The translations under genes were made by a program, and so were the position numbers. Below the pieces are notes generated by a model. That model had not been told where the DNA came from, searched no databases, and saw only the letters and a list, made by a program, of their open reading frames with translations. A DNA stretch of 64,000 nucleotides from Pinisolibacter aquiterrae (GTDB lineage: Bacteria; Pseudomonadota; Alphaproteobacteria; Rhizobiales; Ancalomicrobiaceae), in assembly GCF_019160155.1 (NCBI RefSeq), contig NZ_JAFNIH010000019.1:62001-126000 (forward strand), in the 5' to 3' direction. Of the stretch, positions 21,132 through 32,954 are shown in pieces; within the stretch, counting starts at the first letter, position 1; the number at the start of each line of letters is the position of its first letter.

Positions 21132-22580
21132 GTGAGCGCGAGCAATCCCTTCCTGCGCGAAGCCAATCTCATCGCCGGCGCCTGGGTCGGCGCCGACAGC
21201 GGCGAGACCCACGCCGTGATCAATCCGGCGACCGGCGCCGAGATCGGCCGCATCCCCAACTGCGGCCGCGCCGAGACCGCCCGCGCCATCGCCGCGGCCG
21301 AGGCCGCCTTCCCGGCCTGGGCCGCCAAGACCGCCGCCGAGCGCGCCACCATCCTGCACCGCCTCGCCGACCTGATCCTCGAGAACGTCGACGCCCTCGG
21401 CGAACTCCTCACCCTCGAACAGGGCAAGCCCCTGGCCGAGGCCAAGGGCGAGGTCTCCGGCTCGGCCGCCTATGTGCGCTGGTTCGCGGAAGAAGCCCGC
21501 CGCGTCTACGGCGACACCATCCCCTCGCCCTGGGCCGACCGCCGCATCCTCGTCCAGAAGGAGCCCGTCGGCGTGATCGCCGCGATCACCCCCTGGAACT
21601 TCCCCTCCTCGATGATCTCCAGGAAGCTCGGCGCCGCGCTCGCCGCCGGCTGCACGGCGGTGGTGAAGCCGGCCGAGCTCACCCCCTATTCCGGTCTCGC
21701 CTGGGGCATCCTCGCCGAGAAGGCCGGAGTACCGGCCGGCGTCGTCAACATCGTCACCGGCACCGCCGCGCCGATCGGCGACGAGTTCATCGAGAACCCG
21801 GCCGTCCGCAAGATCACCTTCACCGGCTCGACCGCCGTCGGCCGCCGGCTCGCCGGCCGGGCGTCGGAAGCGCTGAAGCGCGTCTCGATGGAACTCGGCG
21901 GCAACGCGCCCTTCCTCATCTTCGACGACACCGACGTCGATCTGGCGGTCACCCAGGCGGTCGCCTCGAAGTTCCGCAACTCCGGCCAGACCTGCGTCTG
22001 CACCAACCGCTTCTTCGTCCAGGCCGGCGTCTACGACGCCTTCGCCACCAAGTTCGCGGCCGCCGTCGCGAGCCTGAAGGTCGGCGACGGCTTCGAGGCC
22101 GGCGTCGTCCAAGGCCCGCTGATCGAGGAGAAGGCGGTCGTCAAGGTCGAGAGCTTCGTCGCCGACGCCCTCGCCAAGGGCGGCACCATCGCCGTCGGAG
22201 GCAAGCGCCATGCGCTCGGGCTGACCTTCTACGAGCCGACCGTGATCACCGGCGCGACGCCCGACATGGCCTTCGCCGTCGACGAGATCTTCGGCCCCGT
22301 CGCCCCCCTCTTCCGCTTCGAGACCGAGGAGGAGGCGATCCGCCTCGCCAACGGGTCGGACTACGGCCTCGCCGGCTACGTCTTCACCCGCGACCTCGGC
22401 CGCGCCTTCCGCGTCTCGGAGAAGATGAAGTTCGGCCAGATCGGCGTCAACGCCGGCGTCATCACCACCGAGGTCGCCCCGTTCGGCGGCGTCAAGGCGT
22501 CGGGATTCGGGCGCGAGGGCTCCAAATACGGCCTCGACGACTATCTCGACGTCAAATACCTGTGCATCGGCGGCCTTTGA
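21132..22580 (+). CDS. gabD: NAD(P)-dependent succinate-semialdehyde dehydrogenase
   Basis: A 482-residue aldehyde dehydrogenase that oxidises succinate semialdehyde to succinate, the last step of GABA degradation. The catalytic Cys288 is in NSGQTCVCTNRF, the general-base Glu in MELGGNAPF, and the cofactor loop is FTGSTAVGRRLAG. ITPWNFPSSMI and the C-terminal PFGGVKASGFGREG are typical of GabD rather than glutarate-specific or betaine enzymes, but substrate assignment rests on overall likeness. GTG at 21132 is taken as the start because GGAGGA lies 6 bases before it; a TTG 66 bases upstream has no such signal. It is divergent from the NikR-like gene. A GC-rich hairpin (22605-22623) follows the stop codon. 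Confidence 0.9.
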   Translation: MSASNPFLREANLIAGAWVGADSGETHAVINPATGAEIGRIPNCGRAETARAIAAAEAAFPAWAAKTAAERATILHRLADLILENVDALGELLTLEQGKPLAEAKGEVSGSAAYVRWFAEEARRVYGDTIPSPWADRRILVQKEPVGVIAAITPWNFPSSMISRKLGAALAAGCTAVVKPAELTPYSGLAWGILAEKAGVPAGVVNIVTGTAAPIGDEFIENPAVRKITFTGSTAVGRRLAGRASEALKRVSMELGGNAPFLIFDDTDVDLAVTQAVASKFRNSGQTCVCTNRFFVQAGVYDAFATKFAAAVASLKVGDGFEAGVVQGPLIEEKAVVKVESFVADALAKGGTIAVGGKRHALGLTFYEPTVITGATPDMAFAVDEIFGPVAPLFRFETEEEAIRLANGSDYGLAGYVFTRDLGRAFRVSEKMKFGQIGVNAGVITTEVAPFGGVKASGFGREGSKYGLDDYLDVKYLCIGGL

Positions 22581-22700
22581 GCGCCCCTCGACGGACGGGA
22601 GACGGCGGCGGCGACGCCGCCGCTTCCCGCCGCCCGCCCGAGGTTTTCCACGGCCTCGACACGAGGGAACGATTTCGCCGTCGAAATCACGTTCCCCCAC

Positions 22701-22729
22701 TTGCACGGGTCCTCCGACCCCGCTATATC
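22701..22729 (+). promoter_or_regulatory. Promoter of tRNA-Glu
   Basis: TTGCAC at 22701-22706 and TATATC at 22724-22729 are separated by exactly 17 bases, and the -10 box ends 33 bases before the tRNA. Confidence 0.7.
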
Positions 22730-22762
22730 GACCCCCGTCTGGCGCATCGCCGCCGACCCGCT

Positions 22763-22837
22763 GCTCCCATCGTCTAGCGGTCAGGACGTCGCCCTCTCAC
22801 GGCGAAAACAGGGGTTCGATTCCCCTTGGGAGTGCCA
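22763..22837 (+). tRNA. tRNA-Glu (anticodon CTC)
   Basis: A 75-base gene including an encoded CCA end. The acceptor arms GCTCCCA and TGGGAGT pair (first pair G-U), the anticodon stem TCGCC/GGCGA closes the loop CTCTCAC with anticodon CTC at 22796-22798, and the T arm is AGGGG-TTCGATT-CCCCT. The D arm contains the usual GGTCAGGAC. This reads GAG codons. Confidence 0.97.
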
Positions 22838-23055
22838 TTTTTCCCGCACGCGTCTCGTCGTCTCCGGCTTGCCGATTTCCATCCGAAATCGCACGATCCG
22901 TAGAGTTCGGTAGACGTCGGGGCAGGTCGTGGCTTTCGGCGCGCGCGTCGCTTCTCGCTTCATCTTTCACAAACCCTGGCGACCGTCTCCCCTTGATTTT
23001 CGCCCGATTCGAGGCGTTTGATCGATCTCTCGGAACAGGGTGGGACCTCCGACAG

Positions 23056-24156
23056 ATGCCGATTCGAGCCACGATGTCGATTTCGCGAGATCTCGCGCGG
23101 GTCGCAGATCAGATCGCCACGAAGAACGATCTGCGACCGGACTTCTGCGATCGACTGACGCGCGCGCTCGCCCAGTTGTGGAGCGCCGGCGCCGATGGCC
23201 TCGCGCCCGACGACGTCAGCCGCTTCGATTCCATTTTCGTTCGCATCGTCCCCACCTCCACGGTCGGCACCCGGATCGAACTGTCCGATCGCATCGCCAC
23301 CGCCGCGGCCCCCCCGCGCGGAGTCCTGCTGGTCCTCGCCCAGGACGACATCGACGTGGCCGGGCCGATCCTGCGGCTCTCCCCGGCCCTCACCGACGAG
23401 GATCTCGTCGACGTCGCCCGCCGTTGCGGCAGCAGCCACATGGGCGCCATCGCCGAGCGGCCCGAGCTGTCGATCCGCGTCACCGACGTCCTGGTCCTGC
23501 GCGGCGACGACGACGTCCGCCGCATCGTCACCGGCAATGCCGGGGCCCATTTCTCCGACAAGAGCTTCGCCCGCCTGTCGCTCCAGGCGCGCGACGACGA
23601 GAAGGTCGGCCTGGTGCTGATCGCCCGCGTCGATCTGCCCGATCTCGTGGTGCGCTTCCTCCAGGCCAACGGCAGCGCGGAAATCCGCCGCTCCCTCGGG
23701 GACCGCGTCAGTCATCGCCGCGACGGCGATTCGATCGCCCATGTCGCCCGCTCGATCCGCCTGACCGAGGACGGCTGGCTCGAGAGCTGGGACTTCGATT
23801 CTGCCGCCTCCGTGCTCTCGCGCCTCGGCGAGGCCCGCCACCAGCTCGACCCCTTCATCCGCCGGCTCGCCCAGACCGACCGCTTCCCCGAGATCGTCCA
23901 TGTCCTCACCGAAGTGACCGGGCTGCCGCTCGATCTCGTCAAACACATGATGGTGTCGCTCGACACCGAGGCCTTCGTGAAGGTCGCCCGCGCCGTCGGC
24001 CTCAAGAGCGAGACCGTCGCCGAAGTGCTGATGATCGGGCCGTGGCTGCACCGGCTCGACGCGCGCGCCCGCGAGGCGGCGATGCTCGCGTTCCAGGCCA
24101 CCGACGCCGACGAGGCACGCGCCCGCGTCCGCCGTTGGGCGGGCGAGAAGGTCTGA
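23056..24156 (+). CDS. DUF2336 domain protein
   Basis: A 366-residue cytoplasmic protein of the alphaproteobacterial DUF2336 family, whose molecular function is not established. It is mainly alpha-helical and Leu/Arg/Asp-rich with HEAT-like character: repeated segments such as LSPALTDEDLVDVARRCG and ERPELSIRVTDVLVLRGDDDVRRIVTGNAGAHFS match the usual family pattern. No membrane segment or signal peptide is seen. It begins 218 bases after tRNA-Glu and is followed after 81 bases by the B3/4-domain gene. ATG at 23056 or 23074 are both possible starts; the frame is open back to a TTG at 22993. Confidence 0.82.
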   Translation: MPIRATMSISRDLARVADQIATKNDLRPDFCDRLTRALAQLWSAGADGLAPDDVSRFDSIFVRIVPTSTVGTRIELSDRIATAAAPPRGVLLVLAQDDIDVAGPILRLSPALTDEDLVDVARRCGSSHMGAIAERPELSIRVTDVLVLRGDDDVRRIVTGNAGAHFSDKSFARLSLQARDDEKVGLVLIARVDLPDLVVRFLQANGSAEIRRSLGDRVSHRRDGDSIAHVARSIRLTEDGWLESWDFDSAASVLSRLGEARHQLDPFIRRLAQTDRFPEIVHVLTEVTGLPLDLVKHMMVSLDTEAFVKVARAVGLKSETVAEVLMIGPWLHRLDARAREAAMLAFQATDADEARARVRRWAGEKV

Positions 24157-24237
24157 ACCTCGCGACGACCGGGGTTGGAGACGGCGCGCTCCGCCGGTAG
24201 GATCGCACCGAGTCCCGCCCACGGCGAAACGGTTTCC

Positions 24238-24954
24238 ATGCACGTCGATCTCTCCGACCTCGCCGCCTCCTTTCCCGATTTCCGCGTCGGGGTCGTCGTC
24301 GCCGAGGGGTTGACGATCCCCTCCGAACGCCCGCCCGAACTCGACCGGCTGATCGCCACCCGCGCCGAGGCCGTGCGCGCCGCCTGGGGCGGCCGCGAAC
24401 TCGGCGACATCCCCGGCATCAAGGCCTGGCGGCTCGCCTACAAGGCCTTCGGCATCAAGTCGACGCGCTACCGCTGCTCGGTCGAGCGGCTGGTCAAGAA
24501 CGTGCTCGCCGAACGCGAGGCGCCGCGCATCAACGGTTTCGTCGACGCCTACAACGCCGTCTCGTCGAGCCATGTGTTCCCGATCGGCGCCGACGATCTC
24601 GACCGCATCGTCGGGGATGTCTTCTTCCGCCTCTCCCGCCCCGACGACACCTTCGTCGACATGGCCGGCGGCGAGGAGGCCGACCCGGCCGATGCCGCGC
24701 CGAAGCCGGGCGAAGTGGTCTATACCGACGCCGAGAAGGTGCTCTGCCGCCGCTGGAACTGGCGCCAGGACGCCCGCTCGCTGGTCGCGCCGACCTCGAC
24801 GCGGGTGGTCCTGACCATCCAGTCCCTCGGCGTCGGCGATCTCGACGCCGCTCTCGCCGACGTCTGCGGCCTGATCGAGGGCTTCTGCGGCGGCCGCACG
24901 GCGGTTACGGTCGCCGATGCGGCGACGCCCCGCGCGGCGCTGGCGATGCCGTGA
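24238..24954 (+). CDS. Standalone B3/B4 tRNA-binding domain protein
   Basis: A 238-residue protein with the B3/4 domain of phenylalanyl-tRNA synthetase beta subunit, the module that edits mischarged Tyr-tRNA(Phe). Recognisable parts are the N-terminal FPDFRVGVVVAEGL, GIKAWRLAYKAFGIKSTRYRCSVERLVK, and a second half with YTDAEKVLCRRWNWRQDARS. It lacks synthetase catalytic domains, so it is a free-standing homologue, perhaps a trans-editing factor or a factor acting on amino acids; no function is proven for most of these. The ATG is chosen because the residues upstream show no likeness. Confidence 0.82.
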   Translation: MHVDLSDLAASFPDFRVGVVVAEGLTIPSERPPELDRLIATRAEAVRAAWGGRELGDIPGIKAWRLAYKAFGIKSTRYRCSVERLVKNVLAEREAPRINGFVDAYNAVSSSHVFPIGADDLDRIVGDVFFRLSRPDDTFVDMAGGEEADPADAAPKPGEVVYTDAEKVLCRRWNWRQDARSLVAPTSTRVVLTIQSLGVGDLDAALADVCGLIEGFCGGRTAVTVADAATPRAALAMP

Positions 24955-25033
24955 CCCCCGCCCCCCTCGAAGACCGCAGGGAAATCCATTCGCCGGGCTG
25001 GTCAAACCCGGCCGCGAACACTATGAAGACGCA

Positions 25034-25336
25034 ATGAAGAACCGTGACTCTTTCTCCGAACGCCGCAAGACCGCCGACGCCGCCAAGGCGGCCCTGCTCG
25101 AGAAGTTCAAGGCGCGCCCCGCCGCCGACGATCCGGAGGTGATGGCACGCACAGCCGCGCGCCTCGCCGCCGCCGAGGCCAAGGAACAGGCGCGCCTCGC
25201 CAAGATCGAGGCCGAGAAGGCCGCCCGCGACGCCGCCGAAGCCCAGGCCGCCGCGGACGCCGAGGCCGCCGCCGCTGCCGCCAAGGCCGCGCGCGACGCC
25301 CGCTACGCCGCCCGCAAGGCGCGCAAGCAGGGCTGA
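25034..25336 (+). CDS. DUF6481-like small Ala/Lys/Glu-rich protein
   Basis: A 100-residue, highly charged, almost wholly helical protein. It opens with MKNRDSFSERRKTADAAKAA and continues as a long single helix or coiled coil rich in Ala, Glu, Lys and Arg (about 45-95). It resembles the DUF6481 family found in rhizobia and relatives, of unknown function; the basic C-terminus (ARKARKQG) suggests a nucleic-acid contact, which is inference. It is followed by a hairpin at 25369-25392. Confidence 0.7.
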   Translation: MKNRDSFSERRKTADAAKAALLEKFKARPAADDPEVMARTAARLAAAEAKEQARLAKIEAEKAARDAAEAQAAADAEAAAAAAKAARDARYAARKARKQG

Positions 25337-25368
25337 TCGGCCCCTCCTCGACCGTTCCGAACGGAAAC

Positions 25369-25392
25369 GACCGTCGCCCCCGGGCGACGGTC
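25369..25392 (-). terminator. Hairpin between convergent genes, probable metH terminator
   Basis: A 10-bp perfect stem GACCGTCGCC / GGCGACGGTC with a 4-base loop. Read on the minus strand it is followed by GTTTCCGTT, a weak T-rich run, so it best serves the metH operon whose stop is 33 bases away. It may act from both sides. Confidence 0.65.
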
Positions 25393-25424
25393 GCATCGTC
25401 GTGTCCGAGTGGATCCGGCGGCCC

Positions 25425-29165
<3,741 letters not shown>

Positions 29166-29209
29166 GGACGTGTCTTTCGATCGGGAAGCGAGGATGGACG
29201 AGGGGTCGG

Positions 29210-30088
29210 TCAGGCGAGCGTCTCGGGCGACCAGATCCCCAGCGCCTCGACGATGCGCGTGACCAGATCCGCGCGGTTCATCGTGTAGAAATGGAAGTCC
29301 TCGACGCCGCGCGCGCGCAAGTCGGCGACCTGCTCGATGCCGAAGTCGATCGCCGCCTGCGCCCGTTCCTCGGGCGTGTCGCCGACCCGACCGAAGCGTT
29401 CGCCGACCGAGCGCGGGACGCTGGCGCCGGTCTTCTCGGCGAAGCCCGCGACGGCGGAGAAATTGTGGATCGGAATGATCCCCGGCACGATCGGGATCGA
29501 GATCCCGGCCGCGCGCACTCGCTCGAGGAAATCCTCGAAGAGATCGTCGTCGAAGAAGAACTGGGTGATCGCCCGGCTAGCCCCGGCATCGACCTTGCGC
29601 TTCAGATTGTCGATCTCGGTCGCCCAGTCGGCGCTCTCGGGATGGCGCTCGGGATAGGCCCCGACCGAAATCTCGAAGCCGCCGATGGCCGCGATCCCGG
29701 CGACGAGATCGGAGGCGTAGGCGTAGCCGCCCGGATGGGGCCGATAGGCCTCGCCGACGCCCTCCGGCGGATCGCCGCGCAGCGCCACGATGTGGCCGAC
29801 GCCCGCCGCCGCATAGGCGCGGATCACCTCGTCGACCTCCGCCCGCGTCGCCGAGACGCAGGTCAGATGCGCCGCCGGCTTCAGCGTCGTCTCGCGCACG
29901 ATGCGCGCGACCGTGTCGTGGGTGCGCTCCCGCGTCGACCCGCCCGCGCCGTAGGTGACCGAGACGAAGGACGGCGCGAGCGGCGCCAGCGCCTCGATCG
30001 CCCGCCACAGGGCGGCTTCCATCTTCTCCGTCTTGGGCGGGAAGAATTCGAAGGAGATCGAGGGACGAGAGGGCGAGGACGCGGTCAT
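29210..30088 (-). CDS. metF: 5,10-methylenetetrahydrofolate reductase
   Basis: A 292-residue flavoprotein that makes the 5-methyltetrahydrofolate used by MetH. It shows [17 protein letters not shown] with the catalytic Glu, [53 protein letters not shown] and the folate-contact region VPGIIPI. Its start codon overlaps the end of the upstream regulator gene by four bases (30085-30088), so the two are translationally coupled. Length is normal. Confidence 0.96.
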   Translation of the reverse strand: MTASSPSRPSISFEFFPPKTEKMEAALWRAIEALAPLAPSFVSVTYGAGGSTRERTHDTVARIVRETTLKPAAHLTCVSATRAEVDEVIRAYAAAGVGHIVALRGDPPEGVGEAYRPHPGGYAYASDLVAGIAAIGGFEISVGAYPERHPESADWATEIDNLKRKVDAGASRAITQFFFDDDLFEDFLERVRAAGISIPIVPGIIPIHNFSAVAGFAEKTGASVPRSVGERFGRVGDTPEERAQAAIDFGIEQVADLRARGVEDFHFYTMNRADLVTRIVEALGIWSPETLA

Positions 30089-31182
30089 GTCGTGACTTTC
30101 GAGTGAGTATCGGAGGCGACGAGGATCCGGGGATCGCGGGCGAGCCAGAGCGTGACGGTGAGCGCCCCGTCGCCGCCGCAGGCGCGGTCGGGGCTCGGCG
30201 GCAGGTCGCGGATCTCGACGAGTTCGAGCCCGGCCTGTTCCATCAGCCGGGCGAGATCGGCATGGGCGAAGCCGAGCCGGCGATGGGCGTGGCTCTCGCG
30301 CAGGAACTCGAGCGCATGCGGCGCGAAGTCGACCACCAGCAGCCGCCCGCCCGGCCGGAGCGCGCGCGCCGCCTCGCGGATCGCCGAACCGGGATCGTCG
30401 AGATAGTGCAGCACCTGATGGATGGTGACGACGTCGAAGGCATCGCGCGGCTGCCCGAGCGCATGGACGTCGCCCTGCTGCACCCGCGCCCGCGTCAGTC
30501 CGGCGCGATCGAGCTCGCTACGCGCCGCCGTCAACATGTCGTGCGAGGCGTCGATGCCGACGGCGCGGTCGTAGCGATCGGCGAGGAGCGTCAGGAGCCG
30601 CCCGGTGCCGGTGCCGACGTCGAGCAGCGCCGCGAAGGGCGCGTTGCCGAGGATCGAGCGGATCGCCTCCTCCACCCGCGCCTCCTCCACATGGAGCGAG
30701 CGCAGCCGTTCCCAGTCCCCGGCATGGGCGGCGAAATAGGCGGCGGTGCGTTCCGCATGCGCCCGCTTGACCGCCGCCAGCCGCTCGAGATCGCGCGACG
30801 TCGTCGGATCCGCCCGGTCGAGCGCGGCGATCAGCCCGCCGACCAGCGCCCCCACCGCGCCGCGATCGGCGAGCCGGTAATAGACCCAGGCCCCCTCGGG
30901 GAAGCGATCGACCAGCCCCGCCTCGGTCAGAAGCTTCAGATGGCGCGAGATGCGCGGCTGCGATTGGCCGAGGATGCCGGTCAGATCCTTGACCGTGAGA
31001 TCACCCTCGGCGAGCAGCGTCAGGATCCTGAGACGCGACGGTTCGCCCCCCGCCCGGAGCGCCGCCACCATCGCCTCCGACGAGACCCCGTGGAGGCGCG
31101 GCGAGGCGAGCGCCACGGCGCCGGAACCCGGTGTCGCGTCGCTCGCGGAGAAAGGAAGGTGGGGCACGGCCTCGGTCGTCAT
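30085..31182 (-). CDS. ArsR-family regulator fused to SAM-dependent methyltransferase domain
   Basis: A 365-residue two-domain protein. Residues about 35-115 are an ArsR-type winged helix (LRILTLLAEGDLTVKDLTGILGQ, then ISRHLKLLTEAGLV). Residues about 150-330 are a class I methyltransferase fold with the SAM loop LLDVGTGTGRLL and VGIDASHDML. It leads the operon with metF and metH, and a 22-bp palindrome lies in its own promoter, so it probably represses the methionine-cycle genes and itself. The methyltransferase domain is a natural sensor of S-adenosylmethionine or S-adenosylhomocysteine, as in the ArsR-type regulators SamR and SahR of Proteobacteria; which ligand applies is not decidable here. 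The ATG is close to the predicted transcription start. Confidence 0.93.
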   Translation of the reverse strand: MTTEAVPHLPFSASDATPGSGAVALASPRLHGVSSEAMVAALRAGGEPSRLRILTLLAEGDLTVKDLTGILGQSQPRISRHLKLLTEAGLVDRFPEGAWVYYRLADRGAVGALVGGLIAALDRADPTTSRDLERLAAVKRAHAERTAAYFAAHAGDWERLRSLHVEEARVEEAIRSILGNAPFAALLDVGTGTGRLLTLLADRYDRAVGIDASHDMLTAARSELDRAGLTRARVQQGDVHALGQPRDAFDVVTIHQVLHYLDDPGSAIREAARALRPGGRLLVVDFAPHALEFLRESHAHRRLGFAHADLARLMEQAGLELVEIRDLPPSPDRACGGDGALTVTLWLARDPRILVASDTHSKVTT

Positions 31183-31190
31183 GGAAGAAC

Positions 31191-31219
31191 GATATAAAGA
31201 TATCTTTATATCATTTCAA
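31191..31219 (-). promoter_or_regulatory. Promoter and 22-bp operator of the methionine-cycle operon
   Basis: On the minus strand TTGAAA (31219-31214) and TATATC (31196-31191) are 17 bases apart, a near-consensus sigma-70 promoter. A perfect 22-bp palindrome with half-site GATATAAAGAT fills 31191-31212, covering the spacer and the -10 box. It is the evident binding site for the ArsR-type regulator. The predicted transcription start is only a few bases before the ATG at 31182, so the message would be leaderless or nearly so. Confidence 0.85.
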
Positions 31220-31291
31220 CGACCGAATGATCGCGCCGTTCGGATCGGCGTCCGAGGCGGGGAGGCGGGGGCGGGCGGCCCTCGCCTGCCC

Positions 31292-32755
31292 TCAGTAGGC
31301 GTTCTCGTCGAAGAAGACCTTGAGCGCCGTCAGCAGGATGATGCGGATGTCGAGCCAGATCGACCAGTTGTTGATGTACCACAGATCGTGCTCGACCCGC
31401 GCCCGCATCTGCTCGACGTCGCGGGTCTCGCCGCGCAAGCCCTTCACCTGGGCCCAGCCGGTGATGCCCGGCTTGACGTGCTGGCGCAGCGCATAGGAGG
31501 CGATCAGCCCGTCGTAATAATCGTCGTGGGCGACCGCGTGCGGCCGCGGCCCGACGATCGACATGTCGCCCTTCAGCACGTTGAAGAGCTGCGGCAGTTC
31601 GTCGATCGAGGTGCGGCGGATCATCCGCCCGACCCGCGTCACCCGCGCGTCGCGGCGCGAGGCCTGGACGACGTCGTCGCCGTTCTCGCGCACCGTCATC
31701 GAGCGGAATTTGAGGATGGAGAAGGGCCGCGCCCCGAACCCCTTGCGATGCTGCCGGAACAGCACCGGGAAGCCGCTCTCCGCCACCACCGCCAGCGCGG
31801 TGAGCCCCATCAACGGCGCCAGCAGCACCAGCCCGACCAACGCCACGACGATGTCGAGCATCCGCTTCAGCGCGCGGTCGAGCCGGGTCAGCGGCGCGCG
31901 CTGCAGCTCGAGCCCGATCAGATCACCGACATGGACCTGGGGACGCCGCAGCATCCGCTCCATCTCGTGATCGGCGAAGAGATGCATCTGCACCGGAACC
32001 GGCGACAACACCGCCTTCAACTCCTCGATCCGGCGGCGGTCGTTCCACGAGCCGAACACGAAGATCCCGTCGAGACGACGATCGGCGAGCGCCGTGCGGA
32101 CGTCGACGGCGACGCTGCGCCCCGCCTCCTCCGCCGCCGCCGCGCTCTGCTCGGACGGCGAGATCAGCGAGACCGAGGCGATCTCGATCCCCTCGCGCGC
32201 CAGCCGCTCGACGATGCGGATCGCCCCGACCTCCTCGGCGATCGCCACCACCGCCACCCGGCTGTGCGCGATCCGCCCCTCGACATAGGCCCGCGCCAGC
32301 ATCTTGGCGCCGAAGCCGTGCGCGGCGAAGAGCAGGAAGCCGCCGATCACGAACCACAGCGAGACCGTGCCGCGCGAGAACGCCTCGGTGCTTCTGAGGA
32401 GGAAGGCGATCCACGCCAGATTGAAGAAGACGAACGCCCAGCCCTGCAACACCCACACCGCCTGATGGCGCGCCTCGCTCAGATGAGCGATGCGATAGGC
32501 GCCGCGCAGCGCCATGTAGCCGACCAGAAGCAGCGCCGCGAGCAGCGAGACCGAGACCAGAAGGTCGCTCATGTCGGCCGGGAAATAGCCCTGATAGACA
32601 TAGGCCGCGAGCAGGGCGCTGCCGATGGCGAGGACCACGTCGACGACCACGGCGGTCGCCTGAAGGAATTCGATCGACCATCGCCGGCTGTTGCGGCCGA
32701 CCAGACCACCCTTCCAGAGATGTGCGCTTGGTCGACTGTGATCGAACGTGGCCAT
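31292..32755 (-). CDS. Exopolysaccharide sugar-phosphate transferase (WcaJ/ExoY type)
   Basis: A 487-residue polyprenyl-phosphate hexose-1-phosphate transferase that starts exopolysaccharide repeat-unit synthesis on undecaprenyl phosphate. Four N-terminal membrane segments (about residues 32-150) are followed by a CoA-binding-like soluble domain (about 165-290), a membrane re-entrant helix, and the catalytic bacterial sugar transferase domain with FRQHRKGFGARPFSILKFRSM, SIDELPQLFNVLKGDMSIVGPRP and GITGWAQVKGLRGET. Glucose is the usual sugar, but this is not proven. It stands alone, without polymerase or export genes. ATG at 32755 is chosen over a TTG 48 bases upstream. Confidence 0.93.
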   Translation of the reverse strand: MATFDHSRPSAHLWKGGLVGRNSRRWSIEFLQATAVVVDVVLAIGSALLAAYVYQGYFPADMSDLLVSVSLLAALLLVGYMALRGAYRIAHLSEARHQAVWVLQGWAFVFFNLAWIAFLLRSTEAFSRGTVSLWFVIGGFLLFAAHGFGAKMLARAYVEGRIAHSRVAVVAIAEEVGAIRIVERLAREGIEIASVSLISPSEQSAAAAEEAGRSVAVDVRTALADRRLDGIFVFGSWNDRRRIEELKAVLSPVPVQMHLFADHEMERMLRRPQVHVGDLIGLELQRAPLTRLDRALKRMLDIVVALVGLVLLAPLMGLTALAVVAESGFPVLFRQHRKGFGARPFSILKFRSMTVRENGDDVVQASRRDARVTRVGRMIRRTSIDELPQLFNVLKGDMSIVGPRPHAVAHDDYYDGLIASYALRQHVKPGITGWAQVKGLRGETRDVEQMRARVEHDLWYINNWSIWLDIRIILLTALKVFFDENAY

Positions 32756-32901
32756 GACCCAACCCGAGACGAAACTGTACCGACGCCATAAACGATTTCT
32801 CAACCATTTGACCTCGGGTCAGGCCCGCATTCCAGCGAGAACTGGTTCCAGGGTTAATGTCCACCGCCGCGCCGGAAGGCAGAAGCGCCCGGATCGCGGC
32901 G

Positions 32902-32931
32902 AAAAAAGGCCGGCGAATCGCTCCGCCGGCC
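32902..32931 (-). terminator. Rho-independent terminator of the EF-G-like gene
   Basis: On the minus strand the stem GGCCGGCG / CGCCGGCC (8 bp, 8-base loop) is followed by a run of six T. It lies 24 bases after the stop codon at 32955. Confidence 0.92.
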
Positions 32932-32954
32932 GCTGTTCGTCGAATGGAAGGAGA

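Noticed and set aside
22763-22837. tRNA-Glu as an attachment site of a genomic island
   Set aside because: No integrase, no direct repeat of the tRNA 3' end and no composition change downstream.
29166-29209. Possible cobalamin or SAM riboswitch before metH
   Set aside because: The gap between metF and metH is 44 bases, too short, and the operon promoter at 31191-31219 has a protein operator instead.
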